This document shows, in pieces, positions 1 to 4,856 of a stretch of 6,606 nucleotides of DNA. The position numbers and the translations under genes are program-made. Position 1 is the stretch's first letter; each line of letters begins with the position of its first letter. The stretch is from an uncultured bacterium. GTDB taxonomy: Bacteria; Patescibacteriota; Minisyncoccia; SW-4-49-11. The notes beneath the pieces were generated by a model that saw nothing but the letters and a program-made list of their open reading frames with translations, made no database searches and had not been told where the DNA came from. The stretch is from contig CAJXTH010000041.1 of assembly GCA_913060955.1 (NCBI GenBank), positions 1 to 6,606 of the forward strand, written 5' to 3'.

Positions 1-405
1 TCAACTGATCTCGTAAACAAAGTTGGGAACACCTACAGCCGAGTAGTTGGAATGGCACGTAAATATGAATTACTTGATGCGCGAATGGCTCCCGAAAAGC
101 GAGCTAAACTGGAATCAGTTATCCAACTAAAACTCCATGACTTCATGGAAGCAAGTGACATCTACGGGTACACCAACTACCTCATGGACCTCATCTCCGA
201 AATTGGAAAAGGCATCGAAACCGTAAAACCCTGGGAACTTGCTAAAGCAGGGGAGACCGAACAACTCACCGAACACCTGGCCAAATGGCTTACCGTCCTC
301 GAAATCCTTGCCCATGCATGGGAGCCCATCATGCCAGCAACCTCTACCGAAATGCAAAAGCTCATCGCAGGAGACCCAGTCATGCTCTTCCCAAGACTGG
401 GATAA
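1..405 (+). CDS. metG: Methionyl-tRNA synthetase, C-terminal fragment (5' end outside window)
   Basis: Methionyl-tRNA synthetase charges tRNA-Met with methionine in the cytoplasm. Only the last 134 codons are present, read in frame from base 1; the ATG at 52 is internal, because the frame is open and homologous upstream of it. The fragment is the helical anticodon-binding domain. It opens with a 'NKVGNTYSRVV' stretch, matching the family's 'N..GN...R' helix. It continues with 'VKPWELAK', whose Trp (codon at 232) corresponds to the anticodon-stacking Trp of E. coli MetRS (W461). It ends with 'PIMPATSTEMQKL' and the family-typical 'LFPRLG'. The protein stops there in TAA, so it lacks the EMAP/Trbp111-like C-terminal tRNA-binding domain found in some MetRSs. 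Another class Ia synthetase is possible, but the 'LFPRL' ending favours MetRS. The MazF-like gene starts 9 nt downstream. Confidence 0.87.
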   Translation, partial: STDLVNKVGNTYSRVVGMARKYELLDARMAPEKRAKLESVIQLKLHDFMEASDIYGYTNYLMDLISEIGKGIETVKPWELAKAGETEQLTEHLAKWLTVLEILAHAWEPIMPATSTEMQKLIAGDPVMLFPRLG

Positions 406-414
406 TTGTAACGG

Positions 415-864
415 ATGATGAAAAAGCAAAAACCATACACCAAAGACTTCAATACCTGGAACACATATAAACAGAAGCTCGATTCCCTACAAACTCCAAT
501 TTACTCTACACGGAGAAAAAACTACCTATACAAAGCAGGAGAAATTTGGTTTTGTTCGGTTGGAGTAAATATTGGGGTAGAAGTGTGTGGAAAAAATAAT
601 CATTTTGAACGACCTGTTCTGGTACTCAAGAAAAGTGGACGCAACTTCATAGGTGTTCCGCTTACTTCGAAAAAACCGAAGCGACTTCACTTTTACCATG
701 ACATTAGTTTCGTAGATGATACGGGAAACAGAAAAAGTTCCTTTGTTTCTATTACGCAACCTCGAGCATATGATGTAAATAGACTACGAAGAAAGATTCG
801 CCGTATCAATGATAAAGACTTTTCTCTTATTCGAGAGAAAGTAACATCGTTCATTGTCCAATAA
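415..864 (+). CDS. MazF/PemK-like toxin-family protein, no antitoxin adjacent
   Basis: This 149-residue, strongly basic protein resembles the PemK/MazF family, whose characterised members are mRNA-cleaving endoribonucleases of type II toxin-antitoxin systems. The core begins near residue 42 with 'GEIWFCSVGVNIGVE'. It continues with 'RPVLVLKK' (66-73, whose Arg fits the family's catalytic Arg), 'GVPLTSK' (80-86, whose Thr/Ser fits the second active-site position) and 'SITQPRAYDVNRL' (112-124). About 41 residues precede the core, more than in classical MazF of roughly 110-120 aa; I recall such extensions in Patescibacteria homologues. Two ATGs stand in tandem (415, 418) and no Shine-Dalgarno is visible, so the start is uncertain by one codon and translation may be coupled to metG 9 nt upstream. 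The usual small antitoxin gene is absent on either side. RNase activity is inferred from family only. The gene looks more A-rich than the metG tail. Confidence 0.8.
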   Translation: MMKKQKPYTKDFNTWNTYKQKLDSLQTPIYSTRRKNYLYKAGEIWFCSVGVNIGVEVCGKNNHFERPVLVLKKSGRNFIGVPLTSKKPKRLHFYHDISFVDDTGNRKSSFVSITQPRAYDVNRLRRKIRRINDKDFSLIREKVTSFIVQ

Positions 865-897
865 AAACGAAAGACCCAGCTAGGCTGAGTCTCTCTC
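861..897. terminator. Terminator-like hairpin after the MazF-like gene, better formed on the minus strand
   Basis: A 9-bp stem (872-880 with 884-892) closes a 3-nt TAG loop immediately after the TAA at 862-864. Read on the + strand it carries one C-A mismatch and is followed by CTCTCTCC, not a T-run. Read on the - strand that mismatch becomes a G-U pair, and the stem is followed by a T-rich tract (TTTCGTTTTTAT). It is therefore a better intrinsic terminator for leftward transcription, although no leftward gene is seen here. It may be bidirectional or simply slow rightward readthrough. Confidence 0.45.
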
Positions 898-900
898 CGG

Positions 901-913
901 TGCGATAATCGCA
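901..913. repeat. Short perfect palindrome TGCGATAATCGCA, possible operator
   Basis: Two 6-bp arms (TGCGAT / ATCGCA) flank a single central A between the hairpin and the hydrolase gene. Its size and symmetry fit a dimeric regulator site, and it lies about 60 nt upstream of the ATG at 973. It also contains TGCGATAAT, which resembles an extended -10 box, but no matching -35 box is seen. A second weak inverted repeat follows (TTGTTGT at 915-921 with ACAACAA at 933-939). Functional assignment is speculative. Confidence 0.25.
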
Positions 914-943
914 ATTGTTGTACCTCAATTAAACAACAAACGG

Positions 944-949
944 TATAAA
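944..949 (+). promoter_or_regulatory. Possible -10 box (TATAAA) for the cysteine hydrolase gene
   Basis: TATAAA lies 23 nt before the ATG at 973, which would give a short leader of roughly 15 nt. No convincing -35 hexamer stands 16-18 bp upstream; TTGTAC at 918-923 is 20 bp away and matches the consensus at only three positions. This is a weak call, made mainly because the hydrolase is separated from the upstream gene by a hairpin. Confidence 0.25.
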
Positions 950-972
950 TTGTCAAATAGAAAGATACCAAC

Positions 973-1530
973 ATGAAACCAGCACTCCTCATTATCGACA
1001 TGCAAAACGATTTCTTTCAAACCGGTCCACTGGCCGAACAAAAAGAAGACTTGGTCGCAAATATCAACGAACTAATAAACGAAGCTCGCCAGACTGATAC
1101 TCCGGTTATTTGGATTCGTCAAGAATACCAGGAAGATTTATCTGACGCCCCACTTCATAACCGAAGAAACAATAAATCTGTCACAATCACTGGAACCTCT
1201 GGTGTTGAAATCCTTTCCGAGCTTGATCGACAAGAATCTGACCAGGTTGTCATCAAAAAACGATTCAGTGCCTTTTACCAGACAGAACTTCAGGATCTAC
1301 TTCAAGAGCTCAATATCGACACTCTGATCGTAACGGGAGTAAACACCATGACTTGCGTTCGAGTAACCGCAATTGACGCCTATCAGCGAGATTACCAAGT
1401 GATTTTGGCATTAGATTGTGTCGACGCCTACGACCAAGAACAGCACGACAACTCAATCAAATATCTCCAATATTCAGTCTCAGTTGGAAAAACGAACACT
1501 GAGATTATCGAAATCTTGAGAGCTTTGTAG
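973..1530 (+). CDS. Isochorismatase-like cysteine hydrolase
   Basis: This 185-residue protein has the full single-domain fold length of the isochorismatase-like cysteine hydrolase superfamily, whose members hydrolyse amides or vinyl ethers through an Asp-Lys-Cys triad. All three residues are visible. Asp9 is in 'ALLIIDMQNDF', Lys95 is in 'VVIKKRFSAF', and Cys128 is in 'IVTGVNTMTCV', where the V-N/V-T turn normally forms the oxyanion cis-peptide. The following 'VTAIDAYQRDYQVILALDCVDAY' is also typical. The His/Asp metal-binding motif of nicotinamidase PncA is not seen in the 'WIRQEYQEDLSDAPLHNRR' region, so nicotinamidase is unlikely. The substrate cannot be told from sequence: isochorismate, N-carbamoyl amides, ureidoacrylate-like compounds and others are possible. 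The ATG at 973 begins right at the first beta strand, as expected, and only a weak purine stretch precedes it. It is probably transcribed alone, between the upstream hairpin and the downstream REP-like element. Confidence 0.88.
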   Translation: MKPALLIIDMQNDFFQTGPLAEQKEDLVANINELINEARQTDTPVIWIRQEYQEDLSDAPLHNRRNNKSVTITGTSGVEILSELDRQESDQVVIKKRFSAFYQTELQDLLQELNIDTLIVTGVNTMTCVRVTAIDAYQRDYQVILALDCVDAYDQEQHDNSIKYLQYSVSVGKTNTEIIEILRAL

Positions 1531-1592
1531 AATCAGCCCTCTTTGTGTCATCATTCATTCACCCGTTGTCAACAAAGTAGGGTTCACTGAAA

Positions 1593-1640
1593 TGTCATTC
1601 CGGACTTTTTAACTCCCGAAGGGATGTGATCCGGAATCTT
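1593..1640. repeat. REP-like palindromic element (GTCATTCC...GGAATC type)
   Basis: The outer arms ATTCCGGA (1597-1604) and TCCGGAAT (1630-1637) are perfect 8-bp complements. The 25-nt loop holds a nested hairpin (1612-1627; TCCC-GAA-GGGA core, extendable by two pairs across a bulged T). The flanks TGTCATTCC and GGAATCTTG match the general 'GTCATTCC...GGAATC' form of dispersed REP/MITE-like palindromes known in many bacteria; that resemblance is from memory. It lies 62 nt after the hydrolase stop codon and could end or stabilise that transcript, though only a weak T-rich stretch (CTTGTTT) follows. Confidence 0.55.
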
Positions 1641-1669
1641 GTTTACTATATAAATGGTTCAGTCACATA

Positions 1670-1698
1670 TTCCCAAACCAACAAACCTTTGCTACAAT
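1670..1698 (+). promoter_or_regulatory. Extended -10 promoter for the downstream three-gene cluster
   Basis: TACAAT at 1693-1698 is preceded by TGC, giving an extended -10 (TGnTACAAT). A TTCCCA box (1670-1675) matches TTGACA at four of six positions with exactly 17 bp spacing. Transcription would start near 1705, leaving a leader of about 25 nt before the ATG at 1730. It is the best sigma70-type promoter in the window and is well placed to drive the genes from 1730 onward. Confidence 0.55.
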
Positions 1699-1729
1699 AC
1701 AAACAACAAAATACACTTATTCGGAAGCC

Positions 1730-3013
1730 ATGGATCTGATCGAATTCTTTATCCCGACAGAAATGTTCTTCATCTTTGAGTTCATTTTTTGGTTCTGGTG
1801 GATTTGGCTGCCCTGGATGTCGTGGAAGTTGTTCCGACAGATGTATACCGACTACTCTGTTCAAGGTTATAAGCGGAAAACCTGGGATTTTGACCTACTC
1901 GAAATCGTCCTCGAAAAAGGGGAAGAAAAAACTCCGAAGGCTATGGAGAAGCTGATCACCACTCTTCATGGAGGAAGAACGAGTTTTAGTTGGTGGGAAG
2001 AAAATATTCAAGGAAAGCGACCAGATATTTTTTCGCTCGAAATTGTCGGAAAAGATGGAAATATCCACTTCCTGATTCGAACCATGAAAAAGTACCGGCG
2101 CCTTACGGAAAGCGCTATCTACGGAGCCTTTCCTGATGTGGATATTATTGAGGTTGAAGACTATACTAAGCTCATTGACCGATCAAAAATGGAAGTTGAC
2201 TTTAATCTGTTTGGAGTAGACTTTAAACTTGCCAAACCAGATGCCTATCCAATCCGAACCTACCATGAGTTTCTGGACTCGGATAACGATGGGAAAATTG
2301 ATGATCCTCTTTCCCAAGTCCTCGAAAACCTGGCAAATCTTCAAAAAGGAGAACAAATGTGGATTCAATTCGTTTGTGAACCTCAAGAGGATGATAAGTG
2401 GATTGGAAAAAGTCAACAAGAATTAGACAAAATCATTGGAAAAGCTACTGATGACAAGCGAACCTGGGGAGAAAAGAACATTTCGCCCATCCTGGAAGTC
2501 CTCAGCTTTGGTCTATTCAAAGCCCCTCCAGCACCTGCTCCCAAAGAGCAAAAGTTTGGAGTTGCTCAGGATTTGACACCAGGTCAAGCTGATCAGTTGA
2601 AAGCAATTGAGAGGAATATGACCAAACCCGGATTTAAAACATCTTTTCGGATTATCTATATTGCGGACACCGATAAGTTTTCACCAGCACCTATTAAGAC
2701 ATTCTTGGGAGCCCTTAAGCAGTTCAATGACAGTAAGCTGAATTCATTCAAACCCAATGGAGATACGATTACCTTGGTCGATGATTTTTTTGCACGATCC
2801 AAGCCAGGTGTTGAACGATTTCGGAAAAATATTATTCTTGATCATTACGTTAAGCGAAAAATTAAAGAAGCAAAGTTTGTGTTCAATACTGAAGAACTTG
2901 CCACAGTATTCCATTTCCCAAATGGAACCGTAACCACCAGCACCCTTCGACGAATCAAATCTCGAAAAGCATCTCCTCCTACCGAACTTCCGTTACTGGA
3001 CGACAACCAATAA
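1730..3013 (+). CDS. Membrane-anchored partner of the conjugation-type ATPase (unnamed family)
   Basis: This 427-residue protein has no P-loop and no recognised enzyme motif. Residues about 10-32 form one hydrophobic helix extremely rich in aromatics (six Trp between 21 and 32), followed by basic residues, which suggests an N-in or N-out anchor with a large soluble part. Residues 54-215 hold an alpha/beta region ('IHFLIRT...AIYGAFPDVDIIEVEDYT', 'DPLSQVLENLANLQKGEQMWIQF'). After a Pro/Ala linker (265-272), residues 283-400 form a second region ('SFRIIYIAD...') ending in 'FNTEELATVFHFPN' (385-398). I recall this combination just upstream of, or fused to, VirD4/HerA-like ATPases in other lineages; Pfam may list it as a DUF (possibly DUF8128, not certain). 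An EF-hand-like 'DSDNDGKIDD' lies at 183-192. The ATG at 1730 is required for the transmembrane helix; GGAAG at 1723-1727 is too close to be an ideal ribosome binding site. The next gene starts 9 nt downstream, implying joint function with the ATPase. Confidence 0.75.
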   Translation: MDLIEFFIPTEMFFIFEFIFWFWWIWLPWMSWKLFRQMYTDYSVQGYKRKTWDFDLLEIVLEKGEEKTPKAMEKLITTLHGGRTSFSWWEENIQGKRPDIFSLEIVGKDGNIHFLIRTMKKYRRLTESAIYGAFPDVDIIEVEDYTKLIDRSKMEVDFNLFGVDFKLAKPDAYPIRTYHEFLDSDNDGKIDDPLSQVLENLANLQKGEQMWIQFVCEPQEDDKWIGKSQQELDKIIGKATDDKRTWGEKNISPILEVLSFGLFKAPPAPAPKEQKFGVAQDLTPGQADQLKAIERNMTKPGFKTSFRIIYIADTDKFSPAPIKTFLGALKQFNDSKLNSFKPNGDTITLVDDFFARSKPGVERFRKNIILDHYVKRKIKEAKFVFNTEELATVFHFPNGTVTTSTLRRIKSRKASPPTELPLLDDNQ

Positions 3014-3022
3014 CTCCTACCT

Positions 3023-4849
3023 ATGGCAAACGAAAACCAAATTACCGTTATCGGAAAAACCAATTTCCACAATCAATCACGATTGTTTGGAATTAAGTTG
3101 GATGACCGACGTCGACACATTCACGTCATGGGAAAAACCGGAATGGGGAAGTCCTCACTGCTTCTCAACATGGCTGTATCAGATATTCGAGCTGGCCACG
3201 GAATTGCTTTTGTTGATCCTCATGGAGATTTGGCTGAAGCTCTGCTTGACTATGTCCCCCCAGAACGAATCGATGATGTGGTTTACTTTAACCCGCAGGA
3301 TCTCCAGTTTCCCGTGTCTTTTAACGTTCTTGGTGACGTTCCAGAAGCTCAACGACATATTGTAGCCGATGGTCTCGTCGGAGTATTCAAAAAAATCTGG
3401 GCAGATTCTTGGGGACCTCGACTGGAATATATTCTCCGAAACTGTATTTTGACGCTTCTTGAAAAAGATGACGCAACCTTGCTCGACATCATGCGACTGT
3501 TGGTAGACAAAGACTACCGAGCCAAAGTTGTCTACGAAATCGAAGATCCCATGCTCAAGTCCTTCTGGCTCAATGAATTCGAAGGCTACGGAGACAAACT
3601 CCAAGCAGAAGCTATCGCTCCGATCCAAAACAAAGTTGGACAATTCACCTCCTCACCTTTGATCCGAAATATTATCGGACAGAAACAATCCAGCTTTGAC
3701 ATTCGAAAAGTCATGGACGAGCGGAAGATCTTCATCATGAACCTATCCAAAGGAGCCGTAGGAGAAGGGGGAGCCCAACTCCTGGGAGCCATGATGATCA
3801 CCAAAATGCAGCTAGCCGCCATGAGTCGAGTAGATATCCCACAGGACGATCGAAAAGACTTCTTTGCCTATATTGATGAGTTCCAAAACTTCTCCACAGA
3901 CTCTTTTGCCGAGATCCTTTCCGAGGCCCGAAAATACCGACTTGGACTGATTCTTGCTCACCAATATATTGAACAACTTCCCGAATCTGTTCGAGCAGCA
4001 GTCTTTGGAAACGTTGGAACTACCATTCTATTCCGCATTGGAGCCGCAGACGCCGAAGAATTCGAAAAAGAATTTGCCCCAACCCTGACCGCAGAAGATC
4101 TAGTAAACCTTCCCAAGTGGAAAATCTACTTGAAACTCATGATCGACGGAGTGACATCCAGTCCATTTAGCGCAGACACCCTCCCAGATCCTGAAGAAGA
4201 GGAAATTTCCATGCGTCAAAAAATCATCGAACACTCCCGAAAAGTGTATGGAATCCCTCGTAACACCCTGATTTCAACCAAAGAAGAACCCAAAAAACAG
4301 CAGACCGAACAACCTCGCCGGCAACCTCAACCACAAGCTCCACAGAGGCAATCCAAATCTTCACCCCAGAAAGCGCAGTCAAAACCCAACACCCAGCCAA
4401 AAACAGCTTCACCAGAAAAGACTCAAAAACCAGCCCAGCCAAACAAAGTTCGCTGGGAAAACAAGCCACCGAAGCAACCTGATCAGCAACAATCCAAACC
4501 AAATAAGATCAAGTGGGAAAACAGTCCTCCAACGAAAACCAAGACCAAGAGCGATGACAACACTCCCCAAGAGAGTAGTCAAGAACCACAAACATTTCAA
4601 AACCCCGTTCTCGCCAAGAAACTGAAAGAACTCTTCTCCAAATCAACCAGCCCTTTTGGAGAGTCAGAATATACAGTACGAGCCAAAGTAACCAAGCAAA
4701 CCCAGGAATCCAAAGAACGCGTAGAACTCGGCGAACTCATGGATGACATGGTCCAAGAGCTCAGAACACAGTTGGATCTCCCTGACAAAAAACCGATAGT
4801 AGAAGGTCAAGAAATCCACTTCGATCAATTGACAAAGCGCAAGAAATAG
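3023..4849 (+). CDS. VirD4/TraD/HerA-like conjugation-type ATPase with disordered tail
   Basis: This is a 608-residue P-loop ATPase of the FtsK/HerA-VirD4 superfamily, whose members pump DNA or recruit substrates in conjugation and type IV secretion. Walker A is 'GKTGMGKS' (37-44), preceded by 'RRRHIHVM' and followed by 'GIAFVDPHGDLAEALLDYVP'. Walker B is 'FFAYIDEFQNF' (280-290, Asp285/Glu286). 'GLILAHQYIEQLP' (308-320) and 'GNVGTTILFRIGAADAEEFEKEF' (329-351) match the TraD/TraG C-terminal (TraM-recognition-type) region. The motor ends near residue 390. Residues about 420-525 are a Pro/Gln/Lys/Ser-rich, surely disordered linker with two 'PNK[VI][RK]WEN' copies, and a charged, probably helical tail (528-608) follows. 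No transmembrane segment is present, unlike classical VirD4, so membrane docking probably depends on the upstream protein. No Shine-Dalgarno is visible in the 9-nt gap before ATG. A VirB4-like label is possible, but the HQ motif and TraG-like end favour a coupling-protein relative. Confidence 0.9.
   Translation: MANENQITVIGKTNFHNQSRLFGIKLDDRRRHIHVMGKTGMGKSSLLLNMAVSDIRAGHGIAFVDPHGDLAEALLDYVPPERIDDVVYFNPQDLQFPVSFNVLGDVPEAQRHIVADGLVGVFKKIWADSWGPRLEYILRNCILTLLEKDDATLLDIMRLLVDKDYRAKVVYEIEDPMLKSFWLNEFEGYGDKLQAEAIAPIQNKVGQFTSSPLIRNIIGQKQSSFDIRKVMDERKIFIMNLSKGAVGEGGAQLLGAMMITKMQLAAMSRVDIPQDDRKDFFAYIDEFQNFSTDSFAEILSEARKYRLGLILAHQYIEQLPESVRAAVFGNVGTTILFRIGAADAEEFEKEFAPTLTAEDLVNLPKWKIYLKLMIDGVTSSPFSADTLPDPEEEEISMRQKIIEHSRKVYGIPRNTLISTKEEPKKQQTEQPRRQPQPQAPQRQSKSSPQKAQSKPNTQPKTASPEKTQKPAQPNKVRWENKPPKQPDQQQSKPNKIKWENSPPTKTKTKSDDNTPQESSQEPQTFQNPVLAKKLKELFSKSTSPFGESEYTVRAKVTKQTQESKERVELGELMDDMVQELRTQLDLPDKKPIVEGQEIHFDQLTKRKK
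4439..4522 (+). repeat. Two in-frame copies of a PNK[VI][RK]WEN peptide motif in the ATPase tail
   Basis: Codons 473-480 (4439-4462) and 493-500 (4499-4522) encode PNKVRWEN and PNKIKWEN, exactly 20 codons apart. Each is followed by a proline-rich stretch (KPPK, SPPT). They are the only Trp residues in an otherwise Pro/Gln/Lys/Ser/Thr linker. The spacing suggests duplication of a 60-nt unit, now diverged; a role as short linear binding motifs is inference. Confidence 0.7.
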
Positions 4850-4851
4850 GA
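4848..4851 (+). promoter_or_regulatory. Shine-Dalgarno AGGA overlapping the ATPase stop codon
   Basis: AGGA begins inside the TAG stop of the ATPase gene (4847-4849) and ends 5 nt before ATG 4857. It is the clearest ribosome binding site in the window. It supports 4857 over the in-frame ATG at 4887, which has no purine-rich stretch upstream, and it suggests translational coupling of the secreted protein to the ATPase. Confidence 0.55.
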
Positions 4852-4856
4852 ATATT

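Noticed and set aside
693..1001. 102-codon minus-strand open frame across the MazF end and the intergenic region
   Set aside because: It overlaps MazF core codons and the hairpin, and its translation resembles no family. It was considered because the hairpin favours leftward termination, but there is no supporting start signal.
973..1530. Nicotinamidase (PncA) assignment for the cysteine hydrolase
   Set aside because: The catalytic triad is shared, but the Asp/His metal-binding motif expected in the 45-75 region is not present.
1541..1577. CTTTGT/ACAAAG arms and a GTTG-T-CAAC mini-palindrome after the hydrolase gene
   Set aside because: The arms are 6 bp or shorter with a 25-nt loop, and no T-run follows, so this is too weak to call a terminator or operator.
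1649..1654. TATAAA box as a second promoter for the 1730 gene
   Set aside because: No -35-like hexamer lies 16-18 bp upstream, and the extended -10 at 1693-1698 is closer and far better supported.
3179..3643. 154-codon open frame on the minus strand
   Set aside because: It lies fully inside the ATPase motor domain opposite conserved motifs, shows no recognisable family, and is best explained as an antisense shadow of a well-supported gene.
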